Of a DNA stretch of 23,335 bases, positions 7,941-16,034 are shown in pieces. The position numbers and the translations under genes are program-made. The notes below the pieces were generated by a model. It searched no databases, had not been told where the DNA came from, and saw nothing but the letters and a program-made list of their open reading frames with translations. The stretch comes from a bacterium. Its GTDB lineage: Bacteria > Planctomycetota > UBA11346. Location of the stretch: NCBI GenBank assembly GCA_020049615.1, contig JAIFKN010000296.1, positions 1 through 23,335 on the forward strand. Direction: 5' to 3'. Numbering within the stretch: position 1 is the stretch's first letter; the number at the start of each line of letters is the position of its first letter.

Positions 7941-8027
7941 GCGCGGGTGGCGGAATTGGCAGACGCACTAGCTTGAGGTGCTAGCGAAGTAACATTCGTG
8001 GGGGTTCGAGTCCCCCCCCGCGCACCA
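7941..8027 (+). tRNA. tRNA-Leu (anticodon GAG)
   Basis: The 87-nt gene has a 7-bp acceptor stem (GCGCGGG with CCCGCGC), the D-arm TGGCGGAATTGGCAGACGCA typical of tRNA-Leu, and the anticodon stem CTAGC/GCTAG. The loop is TTGAGGT, with anticodon GAG at 7975-7977. A long variable arm and the T-arm GGGGG-TTCGAGT-CCCCC follow. The discriminator is A, as leucine tRNAs require, and the CCA end is encoded. It reads CUC and CUU codons. Confidence 0.97.
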
Positions 8028-8028
8028 G

Positions 8029-8058
8029 GAAGAACCCCGGCGAAAGCCGGGGTTCTTC
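8029..8058 (+). terminator. Strong hairpin after tRNA-Leu
   Basis: A perfect 13-bp stem (GAAGAACCCCGGC with its complement) closes on a GAAA tetraloop two bases after the tRNA CCA. Only a short pyrimidine stretch (TTCGCTTT) follows, so it is a strong hairpin with a weak U-tract. It most likely ends the tRNA transcript. Confidence 0.75.
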
Positions 8059-8171
8059 GCTTTGGCGACGACGGCGATCCTCAAGCGAGCCAGTGATTTC
8101 TGACGTATCCGGTGTTTGGCCGGTGGATCGCAGGGCTTCCCAGCCAACCGCGACCGGATCCAATTGGTGAT

Positions 8172-10442
8172 TCACCCGACGACACGGCGCAGGTGGTAGT
8201 CCTGCCCGGCGCGGGTGGCCAGGCTGAGTACGGGTTCGCTGCGTTGGTCGCCATCAAGGGCCCAGGCGGAACCGAGGGAGTGCGACAGGAGCAGAGGACC
8301 GCCGTGCAGACTGTGGACGGTCAACGCCTCGGCCCGCCCGTGGCGGAAACGGCCATCGAGGACGAAGCCGCCCTCGAGACGCACCCGCGAGAAGGACAGT
8401 TCGCGCCACCCCTTGGGCAGGCGGTCGGCGACGTGGATGACCTCCCCACGGCAGGAGACGAGCAGTTCGAGAATCGCGCTGATCGTGCCCATGGCGGCAT
8501 CCATCTGCATGATCTCGTAATACAGGAAGTCAGCGCCCTTGCGGTGGTCCGGCCAGGCGAGGCAGCCGTCATCCCAGGCGAAGACGCCGGCCCCGTCAGC
8601 ATTGTGCAGGGTGGCATGACCCTCGTTGGTGAAGGCCTCGCCGAGCAGGTGCAGCCAACTGCGCGCAGCATCGGGCAGGCCGCAGCGCGAGCACAGCATC
8701 GAGGCCCAGGGCAGGCACCAACCGGTCCAGTTGCCGGCGCCCAGGGTGTTCCAGCGGTTGAGGCTGCGGGCAACCACCTTCTGGTGCGCAGGCGCCATGG
8801 GGTCGATGGTGCAGAACGGATAGATCGACGCGAGATGGCTGTGATGGCGGTGGCTTTCCGGCAGATCCTTGCCCTCCCACAGGGCGATGCGCTTGGCCGG
8901 GGCGCCGATCCAGCCATAGGAACCGGTGTTGGCGTCGGCAAGGGTGTAGGGAGGGAGATGGGCGGCGACATCGGCCCAGCGCGGATCGGGGCTGTGCCCG
9001 AGTATGGGGGCGGCCGCGCGCAGGTCGCGCAGGGTCGCGTGCAGGGCGGCAAGCTGGAAGCTGGCGTCCCGCCCCCAGCACTGGCGCCGGTCGGAACCGC
9101 CGAACTCGGGACTCACGCTGATGGGTAGGCTGTAGCGTCGACTGCCGTCCGCGCCGGTGGTCGTCTCCAGCATGGCGAGGTAGCCGAGGAAGGCGCCTTC
9201 GAGCAGAGGCCAGGCGACCTCGCTGAGCAGGTCCTGGTCGCCGGTATGGCGATAGCCCTGAAAGGCCAGACGCGCCATCCAGGCGATGCAGGCCTGATCG
9301 ATGCTGCCGGCCCAGAAGCTGCCCATCATCTGGCAGCGGTCATCGACGGCGTGCGGCAGCAGCATGGCCCCCGGGACGCCATAGAAGCGCTCGCCGAGGT
9401 CGCGGAAGCGCGGCAGCCAGGCACGCAGCATGTCCCACAGCGGGCGCATCTCCTCGGCCTGGCCGGTGGCCAGGGCGGCGCCGTAGACCATCTGCACGTT
9501 GATGTTGAAGTGGTAGTCGTTGCTCCACGGCGGGATCGTCGTGTCCTCCATCCACGGACCCTGCAAGGTGGCGGCTGGAGCGTGACGCCGGATCAGGCCG
9601 GCCTGGCGGTAGAGCCCGAGGTCGAAGGCCTCCTGCATGGCCGGATCAGGCAGGGTGACCCGGGCGGCCTCCGTCCAGTAGCGCGCCCAGAACGCCAGAC
9701 GGGCGGCATCGGCAAGTCCGGCGTCGAAGGCACCCAGCCGGGAGCGCACCACCTGGGCGGCGTCGGTGCCAAGCGCGCTTGCGAGCCTGATGCCCGTAGA
9801 CGTGCGCTTCCAGGCGATGGCGAGCGGCACGTCGGCGGGCAGGGTCTGCACGAAACCACCGCCGCAGCCGTCGGGATCCTCCCAGGCCTCAGGCGGGGCA
9901 ATGGCGAGCGCGGCCATCGCCTGGTCGCGCACGAGATGGAAGGCGGCGTGGAGTCGGATGCGCAGGCTGGCGAGCAGATCGTCATCACCATCGATCCAGC
10001 ACACCTCCTCCGTTACGGCCTGACGGATCCGTAGGCGGCGGGGCGCAGGATCATCCTCGTGCCGGGCTATGGACACGAACACCTCGGCCGAGGCGGGATC
10101 GAGGGTGGCCGAGATGGGACGCAGCCCCGGAGTGAAGGTGATCTCCAGACGTCCACCACCCATCTGCTGGGGGAACGCAGCCCCCGCCGCCCGCTTGGGA
10201 AAGAGGGCGGCGAGGGTCTGGTCATCCTCAGCCTCAAGGGCGCGACGGACGGCGGCAAAGGTGGTGCCAACTGGGATATCGTGCCCGTTGCGATGATCCC
10301 AGAAGCCCGCCCGGGCCACGGTCAGCAGGAGCGACGAGTCGCCCCAGATCAGCAGGCCCTGGACCCCATTGCCTAGGGGCACCCCGGTATGCGGGCGCGA
10401 CAAAGGGAAAAACCAGGATCTCAGGTGTGGCTGCGTCGGCAT
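8172..10442 (-). CDS. Glycoside hydrolase family 95 (alpha-L-fucosidase or alpha-L-galactosidase type)
   Basis: This 756-residue protein has the GH95 order: an N-terminal beta domain (GNGVQGLLIWGDSSLLL), a helical linker, an (alpha/alpha)6 barrel and a C-terminal beta domain. The barrel has NDYHFNINVQM, whose N313 and N315 match the Asn pair that activates water in this inverting family. SPEFGG holds E446 at the expected general acid, RHHSHLASIYP is the hallmark GH95 stretch, and QMDAAMG holds D648 at the expected base. No signal peptide is visible, so it is probably cytoplasmic. Family members release terminal alpha-1,2-L-fucose or L-galactose; the exact substrate is unknown. The start at 10442 is 49 nt after the 744-aa gene, so the two form an operon. 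The in-frame extension to 10595 would overlap that gene. Confidence 0.92.
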   Translation of the reverse strand: MPTQPHLRSWFFPLSRPHTGVPLGNGVQGLLIWGDSSLLLTVARAGFWDHRNGHDIPVGTTFAAVRRALEAEDDQTLAALFPKRAAGAAFPQQMGGGRLEITFTPGLRPISATLDPASAEVFVSIARHEDDPAPRRLRIRQAVTEEVCWIDGDDDLLASLRIRLHAAFHLVRDQAMAALAIAPPEAWEDPDGCGGGFVQTLPADVPLAIAWKRTSTGIRLASALGTDAAQVVRSRLGAFDAGLADAARLAFWARYWTEAARVTLPDPAMQEAFDLGLYRQAGLIRRHAPAATLQGPWMEDTTIPPWSNDYHFNINVQMVYGAALATGQAEEMRPLWDMLRAWLPRFRDLGERFYGVPGAMLLPHAVDDRCQMMGSFWAGSIDQACIAWMARLAFQGYRHTGDQDLLSEVAWPLLEGAFLGYLAMLETTTGADGSRRYSLPISVSPEFGGSDRRQCWGRDASFQLAALHATLRDLRAAAPILGHSPDPRWADVAAHLPPYTLADANTGSYGWIGAPAKRIALWEGKDLPESHRHHSHLASIYPFCTIDPMAPAHQKVVARSLNRWNTLGAGNWTGWCLPWASMLCSRCGLPDAARSWLHLLGEAFTNEGHATLHNADGAGVFAWDDGCLAWPDHRKGADFLYYEIMQMDAAMGTISAILELLVSCRGEVIHVADRLPKGWRELSFSRVRLEGGFVLDGRFRHGRAEALTVHSLHGGPLLLSHSLGSAWALDGDQRSEPVLSLATRAGQDYHLRRVVG

Positions 10443-10491
10443 GGGAAGGTCATATCGTGACGGCCTCGCCACTGAACTGCCCTGTGGTGGT

Positions 10492-12726
10492 TCAACCACG
10501 CACGTCGACCTCGACAGACGCACCTGCCGCCACCTCGACCTGCCGGACGCCCCACAGGGCATCGAAGGGCAGGGCGCGCCGGGCGGCGGCGGCATCCTCG
10601 GCCAGGACCGTCACCGTGGCGTCGAAGCGGGTGCGGTTCGCCAGGCGCAGGCGTCCACCGACGAGTTCGGCATCGACATGATCGCAGGCCCACACCCGGC
10701 CGAGATCCGTGCGCACATAGACGCCCGGCACCTCGACGATGGTGAGCAGGAGCGAGGACTCGCACCAGCACGAGCCGATGAAGATGTCGCCGACATCGCG
10801 CATCCAGCAGGCCTCCCAGTCGCAGGTGTTGACGCGTTCGTTCATCCAGCCCGGCCGCATGCCGCCGACCGGCTCATCCGCCAGCGAGACGAACTGCGGC
10901 AGGGCGCGAGCGATGTCGCGCAGGAGATCCATGTGCCGGGTCTCGCCGGTGGCGCGGAACAGGCGCAGCAGGCCGTCGCCGGACAGGGTGCAGATGCCGG
11001 GAGCGCTGTGCCGGTTCTGGCTGTTGGCGAAGACCGTGCCGACCGTGCGCGCGCCGATCTGCCCCATCGGACTGGCCGGCGGCATCGGGTGGTCGCGGGT
11101 CATCACCCACGAGCAGGCCTGGTCGGCGGCCTGCGAGCCCCAGGCAGCCCAGCGGACGTCGCCGGTGAGGGCGTGCAGGGTCGCGCAGGTCTCGACCAGC
11201 GAGAACGCCGACTCGCTGTCCGGCACCTGCAGCGCGTCGCCGGGTCCGCCGTTGGTGTAGCCCTGCGTGAGTTCGCGCCGCGCGAAGCGCTCGCCCATGG
11301 CCAGCGCCGGGGCCAGCCAGGAACGCTCGCCGAGCACCTCGCCGGCCAGGGCGAGGGCGGCCGGCACCAGCGCGCCGCTCGAGGAGTCACCGAGGAGGAT
11401 GACCCCGGTCTTGGCATCGATCCACTGGCCGAGCGCCCCGTGCCGCCGCCACACCTGCAGCAGCGCCTCGGCTTCGCGGCGCAGCGAGGCCTCCCAGGCC
11501 GGCGGCACGCGCCAGGCGGGATCGTGGCGGCGCAGCACCGCGATGTGCTTGGCGATCGAGAACAGCGCATCGCCCTGCCGGCGGATCAGCGTCCAGTCGC
11601 GCCTGAAGTCAGGAGCCGGTTTGCTGCCGTCCCACTGGTCGATCCACAGGCCGCAGGCCATGTGGCTGGCAGGGACCAGGAAGCGGTCGAGGGCGCGCAT
11701 CACGCGCTGCCGCGCCTCGACGTCGCCAGCACGCAGCAGCGGCATGGTATTGAGAAACCCGCCGCACCAGCCGAGCTGGAAGCGCCCGGGCCGGCCCTCG
11801 GTGTCGACGCTGGTCTCGAAGCGCTCGGTGGCCGGGTTCCAGTTCTCACGCAGGTGCTTCCCGCCCACCACCGCGAAGGCGGCCGAGAAGGGCAGGCGCT
11901 GCGGAGGCACGGTCGCTCCGGCGAGATCGCGGCGGACCTCGGCGAAGCGGGTGAACAGTGCGGGGACGTCGGCGCAGGCGAAGACGAACAGGCGCGCGCG
12001 GATGGTCGCGCGGTGTCCGTGGTTCCACTGGTGTCCGGAGTCGAAACGGTCGAGCTTGGGGTCGGTGCTGTTGCGCTGGTGTTCGCGGACGCCGGGTGCG
12101 AGCAGGCGGATCACCGCGCTGCCGCGGTCGGCGGACTCCTCGAGGGCCACCGCGGTCTCGCCGACCTCGCTGTGCGAGCCGAACAGCAGCAGCAGGCCAG
12201 TGCCGCTGGCCGGATCGTGCAGTCCGAGGCAGGGCGTCGTCATCTCGCCGGCGCGCAAGGAGAACCGCGACGCCGCTGCATCCGAACGGAGATGGGCGAT
12301 CGAACGGGAGGCGAGGGGCGGGCCGTCCTGGCGCAGTTCGGACTCGGCGACCATCGGCGGATAAGCGAGGCCATCGCGCACATCGAAACGGTTGCCTGCA
12401 TAGACCGAGCCCGGCGCCAGCACGTAGACGTCCCGGCTCCACCGGCCCAACTCCAGGGCCAATCCGGCGGCGACGCCTCTGGCGCCATAGCCGGCGCAGT
12501 GCTGGATGGTCAGGGTGAGATCGATCGCGTCGGCCCGGCCGGCGACCGCATCCATCTGCAGGCGGTAGTTCCAGGCGTTCTCGACCAGTTCGATCCGTCC
12601 CGCGCCACCGCTGGACAGATCGACGCCAGCCACCGACTCTGCGTCCGGCATGCCGGCGCGGTAGTGGGCGAACCTGACCAGCAGGCGCGGAGTGAAGGCG
12701 GCGAGATTGGCGAGGACGGTATGCAT
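10492..12726 (-). CDS. Unassigned 744-aa protein, probably a helical-toroid glycosidase
   Basis: I cannot assign this protein to a named family. The first 300 residues look beta-rich. The middle has regular helical repeats with many conserved-looking aromatic and acidic residues (QLGWCGGFLNTMPLL, GLWIDQWDGSK, QWIDAKTG), and the end is a beta-sheet tail (DLGRVWACDHVDAEL, RLRLANRTRFDATVTV). That layout of beta domain, (alpha/alpha) toroid and beta tail is common to GH15, GH65, GH95, GH127 and polysaccharide-lyase families. NERVNTCDWEACWMRD and CTLSGDGLLRLFRATG are good search anchors. There is no signal peptide. It precedes the GH95 gene by 49 nt in one operon and faces the secreted beta-helix gene, so a role on the same glycan is likely. 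The start at 12726 has no clear Shine-Dalgarno site. Confidence 0.85.
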   Translation of the reverse strand: MHTVLANLAAFTPRLLVRFAHYRAGMPDAESVAGVDLSSGGAGRIELVENAWNYRLQMDAVAGRADAIDLTLTIQHCAGYGARGVAAGLALELGRWSRDVYVLAPGSVYAGNRFDVRDGLAYPPMVAESELRQDGPPLASRSIAHLRSDAAASRFSLRAGEMTTPCLGLHDPASGTGLLLLFGSHSEVGETAVALEESADRGSAVIRLLAPGVREHQRNSTDPKLDRFDSGHQWNHGHRATIRARLFVFACADVPALFTRFAEVRRDLAGATVPPQRLPFSAAFAVVGGKHLRENWNPATERFETSVDTEGRPGRFQLGWCGGFLNTMPLLRAGDVEARQRVMRALDRFLVPASHMACGLWIDQWDGSKPAPDFRRDWTLIRRQGDALFSIAKHIAVLRRHDPAWRVPPAWEASLRREAEALLQVWRRHGALGQWIDAKTGVILLGDSSSGALVPAALALAGEVLGERSWLAPALAMGERFARRELTQGYTNGGPGDALQVPDSESAFSLVETCATLHALTGDVRWAAWGSQAADQACSWVMTRDHPMPPASPMGQIGARTVGTVFANSQNRHSAPGICTLSGDGLLRLFRATGETRHMDLLRDIARALPQFVSLADEPVGGMRPGWMNERVNTCDWEACWMRDVGDIFIGSCWCESSLLLTIVEVPGVYVRTDLGRVWACDHVDAELVGGRLRLANRTRFDATVTVLAEDAAAARRALPFDALWGVRQVEVAAGASVEVDVRG

Positions 12727-12812
12727 GTGTCAGGCTCTCGGTCACGGCGCGCCGCAGCGGGACCGATGTCCGATCCGCACGTGGCCGTCATCTGGATCAG
12801 CTAGGCTGGGAA

Positions 12813-12820
12813 CGGATCCG
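12813..12820. promoter_or_regulatory. CGGATCCG palindrome near a predicted transcription start
   Basis: This perfect 8-bp palindrome lies in the 209-bp region between the divergent glycoside genes. It sits where transcription from the predicted minus-strand promoter (12827-12855) would begin, a typical repressor position. It is short and could be chance. Confidence 0.2.
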
Positions 12821-12826
12821 GAGCGG

Positions 12827-12855
12827 GATATAGGATTCCGCGCAACCGAACACAA
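12827..12855 (-). promoter_or_regulatory. Candidate promoter for the 744-aa / GH95 operon
   Basis: On the minus strand TTGTGT (12855-12850), a 17-nt spacer and TATATC (12832-12827) form a moderate sigma-70-like match in the most AT-rich part of this intergenic region. The start would be near 12820, leaving a leader of about 95 nt. Confidence 0.35.
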
Positions 12856-12922
12856 TAATCGCGCAGCAGATCACCGCCGATCGAGGATACACCGACCAGT
12901 GCTGTCATGATCCTCCTCGTCG

Positions 12923-12928
12923 TACGTT
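12923..12928 (+). promoter_or_regulatory. Leaderless-type -10 box (TACGTT) for the beta-helix gene
   Basis: TACGTT ends 7 nt before the ATG at 12936 and no Shine-Dalgarno site is present. CTGTCA, 15 nt further upstream (12902-12907), is a possible -35. The box supports 12936 as start over the later in-frame ATG at 12960. Confidence 0.4.
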
Positions 12929-12935
12929 CAAGCCC

Positions 12936-15900
12936 ATGAACCAAACCTGGACCACACCCATGCACCACCGCACCGCACTCGTACCTGCCCTCCACTCCCT
13001 GGTTGCCGGTCTCCTGCTGTCCGCCGCCGGCGCCGCCGAAAGCTGGTATGTGGCTTCCACCGGCGACGACGCGAATCCCGGGAGCGAAAGCAAGCCGTTC
13101 AAAAGCATCCAGAAGGCGGCTGATGTCGCCAAGCCAGGCGACACCGTGCTGGTAAGGTCCGGCACCTACCGCGAGACGGTGCGCCCCAAGTCCTCGGGAG
13201 AGGCCGGGAAGCCGATCATCTACAAGCCCTATCAGGGCGAGCAGGTGATGATCAGCGGCACCGAGCCGATCACCGGCTGGAAGCCTTCCACCGGGAAGAT
13301 CCATACCGCGCCGATGCCGGCCGGATTCTACGCCTCGCAGATCAGCTACGCCGACCAAGTGTTCGTCGATGGCGAGATGATGCTGCTCGCCCGCTGGCCG
13401 AACAGCTCATTCGACCTGAGCGCCCCGGCCAAATCGTCGTTCACCGCCTTCGTCAGCAAGACCCGCGACAAGGCGACGAACTGGACCTCCGGAGTCATGG
13501 AGGATGCCAAGCTCGCGCCCGCCACCGACGGCTACTACGTCGGCGCCAAGATCTTCATGCAGCCCAATTTCGAGGCCTGGAGCTGGACCTTCAGCGGCGA
13601 GGTGACCGGGCAGCAGGGCGGCCGGCTGACCTTCCGCTCGCGCAGCGAGAGCGGCAAGGACTTCCAGCAGGAAGTCTACGCCGTCGGCTCGAGATACTAC
13701 CTCTTCGACAAGAAGGAGTTGCTCGACGCGCCTGGCGAGTGGTGGCACGACCGCGCCAACGGCGCCCTCCACCTATGGACACCAGACGGCAGCGACCCGT
13801 CCACCCGCACGGTCGAGGCGCGCAAGCGCGACTGGGCCTTCGTCCTCGACGGCCTGAGCCACATCACCATCCAGGGTTTCAAGCTGTTCGCCTGCACCAT
13901 CACCACCGACCTCGCGGCCGGCAACGGCGTGCCCTACAAAGCCGATGGCTCCGTGGCCTACAATTGGCGCTCGAGCGACAGCCTGCCGACCTCGCACCAT
14001 ATCGTCCTCGACGGACTCGACGCCAAATACGTCAGCCACTACACCGATGTGTCCGGCCACTTCTTCTACCAGTGGGGACTCAACACCGGCATCACCATCG
14101 CCGGTCTGCACCAGACCATCCAGAACTGCACGGTGCGCTACAGCGCGGGTAACGGCATCGCCAGCTACGGGCGTGAGAACAAGGTGCTCAACAACCTGAT
14201 CGAGGACGTCAGCTACGGCGGCGTCGACGGCGCGGGCATCAGCACCTTGGGCGGATCCGGCACCTTCGACAGCGAGATCGCCTACAACACCATCCGCCGC
14301 ACCGGGAGATCAGGCATCATCCTGCGCCAGTTCCAGAACTCGGATGCAACCAAGCCAGTGGCGCGGGTGCACCACAATGACGTGTCGCACTTCATGCTCC
14401 AGGACCATGACGGCGGAGCCGTCTACACCTTCGGCCAGGACGCCAAGTTCGCGCGCATCGACCACAACTGGTTCCACGACGCGCACGGCTTCACCGTGTC
14501 CGGCATCTACCCCGACTTCGCCAAGAACTGGATCTTCGACCACAATGTGATCTGGGGTGTCGAGTGGGCCATCCACCTCGAGGGCGCCCACGAGTCGGGC
14601 GTGGTCAATACGATCTGCTACAACAACACCCTGCTCTGCTCGGACATCGCCTCCTCGGCCGCGGTCGGCATCGGCAACGGGCAGGCGCCCGGTTCGGTGT
14701 TCCGCAACAACATCGTGAACCGCGAGTGGACGAGCAAGGCCACCAACGGCGGCAAGAACGACTTCCGCGACAACCTGGTGTGGGATGGCAAACCCGGCTC
14801 GACCAACGACCCCAAGCTGACCGGAGCAGTCAAGCTCGACTTCACCCTCGCCGCCGGATCGCCGGCACGCAGGGCCGGCAAGCCCCTGGGCACCGTGTCC
14901 ACCGAGCAGCCCGGCAATCCGGCGATCCCGGTGACCGTGCCGCACGATGTGAATCCCGACGGCTCGATCGACCTCGGCGCCTACGCCAGCGGACTACCGG
15001 CCTGGAAGGCGGGCAGCAGCCTGCAGGGCGAAGGAATCAAGCCGCCGGTGGCTCCGACCGGCCTGGCCGCTGCCGCCGCCTCGGCGACCCAGGTCAACCT
15101 CTCGTGGAGCGATAATTCCAGCAGCGAGAGCGGCTTCGCCATCGAGCGCAGCGAGTCCGGCGGACCGTTCGCCCAGGTCGCCCTCGCGGCGGCGAATACC
15201 GTCGACTACTACGACATGGGCCTCAAGCGGAGCACCGCCTACGCCTACCGCGTCAGCGCGATCAACAGCGCTGGCGCCTCGCCAGCGACCGGGACGGTGG
15301 CCGTCACCACCCCGGCGCAGACGGCCAGCGATGCGCGCATCGCCCGGGTCGCCGCCGCCCCACCGGTGGACGGATCGGTCGGCCCGGCCTGGGCGGCGAT
15401 CGCTACCCTGCCCATCGCCCGCATCAACGATGCGACGCTGACCGGCGACGCCGACCTCTCCGGTTCGTGGAGGGCCGCCTGGAACGACACCGCCCTCTAC
15501 GTCATGGTCGAGGTCGTGGACAACGCCCTCTTCGGCGACGCGGCCAAACCGTGGTGGGAGGCTGATGCTGTCGAGATCTATGTCGATGCCGACAACTCGA
15601 AGCGCAAGACCTACGACGGCCTTGATGATTTCCAGTTCGGCTTCGCGTGGGGAGCCGACAAGCCGGCCCTCGGCGGCAACTCGGCGAAACGCAGCGATGG
15701 CATCGTCTTCACCCGTACGAAGACCGGCACAGGCTACCGCTTCGTCGGCGTCTTACCGTGGGCGACCATCACCTCCACCGGCAAGGCCCCGGCCGCCGGG
15801 TCGCTGATCGGCTTCGATGTCCACCTCGCCGACAACGACGGCTCGGGCGGCAAGGGCAAGCGGGCCTGGTTCGCCGAGAAGAACGATGCCTGGTTCGATC

Positions 15901-15938
15901 CGCGTCTGATGGGCACCGTCGAATTGACCGCTCCCTGA
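12936..15938 (+). CDS. Secreted right-handed beta-helix protein with FnIII and CBM9-like domains
   Basis: The 1000-residue protein starts with a signal peptide (core LVAGLLLSAAGAAES). The opening WYVASTGDDANPGSESKPF and QKAADVAKPGDTVLVRSGTY are classic for parallel beta-helix carbohydrate enzymes. Helix coils continue to about residue 690, including HHNDVSHFMLQDHDGG and RIDHNWFHDAHG, where acidic and His residues may form the active site. A fibronectin type III domain (about 703-795, from PTGLAAAAAS) and a CBM9-like sugar-binding domain (about 797-1000, with WRAAWNDTALYVMVEVVD and WEADAVEIYVDADN) follow. The fold is shared by pectate lyases, GH28 and GH141, and the opening looks most like GH141, whose known activities include alpha-L-fucosidase. 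It probably binds and cuts polysaccharide outside the cytoplasm. It is divergent from the GH95 operon and upstream of the GHL6 gene. Confidence 0.88.
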   Translation: MNQTWTTPMHHRTALVPALHSLVAGLLLSAAGAAESWYVASTGDDANPGSESKPFKSIQKAADVAKPGDTVLVRSGTYRETVRPKSSGEAGKPIIYKPYQGEQVMISGTEPITGWKPSTGKIHTAPMPAGFYASQISYADQVFVDGEMMLLARWPNSSFDLSAPAKSSFTAFVSKTRDKATNWTSGVMEDAKLAPATDGYYVGAKIFMQPNFEAWSWTFSGEVTGQQGGRLTFRSRSESGKDFQQEVYAVGSRYYLFDKKELLDAPGEWWHDRANGALHLWTPDGSDPSTRTVEARKRDWAFVLDGLSHITIQGFKLFACTITTDLAAGNGVPYKADGSVAYNWRSSDSLPTSHHIVLDGLDAKYVSHYTDVSGHFFYQWGLNTGITIAGLHQTIQNCTVRYSAGNGIASYGRENKVLNNLIEDVSYGGVDGAGISTLGGSGTFDSEIAYNTIRRTGRSGIILRQFQNSDATKPVARVHHNDVSHFMLQDHDGGAVYTFGQDAKFARIDHNWFHDAHGFTVSGIYPDFAKNWIFDHNVIWGVEWAIHLEGAHESGVVNTICYNNTLLCSDIASSAAVGIGNGQAPGSVFRNNIVNREWTSKATNGGKNDFRDNLVWDGKPGSTNDPKLTGAVKLDFTLAAGSPARRAGKPLGTVSTEQPGNPAIPVTVPHDVNPDGSIDLGAYASGLPAWKAGSSLQGEGIKPPVAPTGLAAAAASATQVNLSWSDNSSSESGFAIERSESGGPFAQVALAAANTVDYYDMGLKRSTAYAYRVSAINSAGASPATGTVAVTTPAQTASDARIARVAAAPPVDGSVGPAWAAIATLPIARINDATLTGDADLSGSWRAAWNDTALYVMVEVVDNALFGDAAKPWWEADAVEIYVDADNSKRKTYDGLDDFQFGFAWGADKPALGGNSAKRSDGIVFTRTKTGTGYRFVGVLPWATITSTGKAPAAGSLIGFDVHLADNDGSGGKGKRAWFAEKNDAWFDPRLMGTVELTAP

Positions 15939-15942
15939 GCAC

Positions 15943-15978
15943 CGTGGCCGGTCGTCCGTGGACCAGGACGGGGCCACG
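15943..15978 (+). terminator. Two-step hairpin between the beta-helix and GHL6 genes
   Basis: The outer stem CGTGGCC/GGCCACG (15943-15949, 15972-15978) encloses the inner stem CGTCC/GGACG (15953-15957, 15966-15970). It begins five bases after the stop at 15938. No T-run follows, so it may be an attenuator or mRNA-stability element. It would occupy a start placed at 15981, which favours the later ATG at 16035. Confidence 0.45.
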
Positions 15979-16024
15979 TCATGCCTGCACCCCACCCGCG
16001 TTGCATGATGCGCACGCGTGTCAC

Positions 16025-16029
16025 AAGGA
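16025..16029 (+). promoter_or_regulatory. Shine-Dalgarno site AAGGA setting the start at 16035
   Basis: AAGGA lies 5 nt before the ATG at 16035. The earlier in-frame ATGs have no such site, and the residues they would add are not typical of the family. Confidence 0.6.
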
Positions 16030-16034
16030 TCCAC

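Noticed and set aside
7981..8175. Small minus-strand frame covering the tRNA-Leu 3' end
   Set aside because: It overlaps a clear tRNA and its terminator; no support as a gene.
8112..12804. Long plus-strand open frames opposite the GH95 and 744-aa genes
   Set aside because: The minus-strand frames carry the conserved motifs; the plus-strand translations are repetitive Gly/Arg/Ala-rich shadows.
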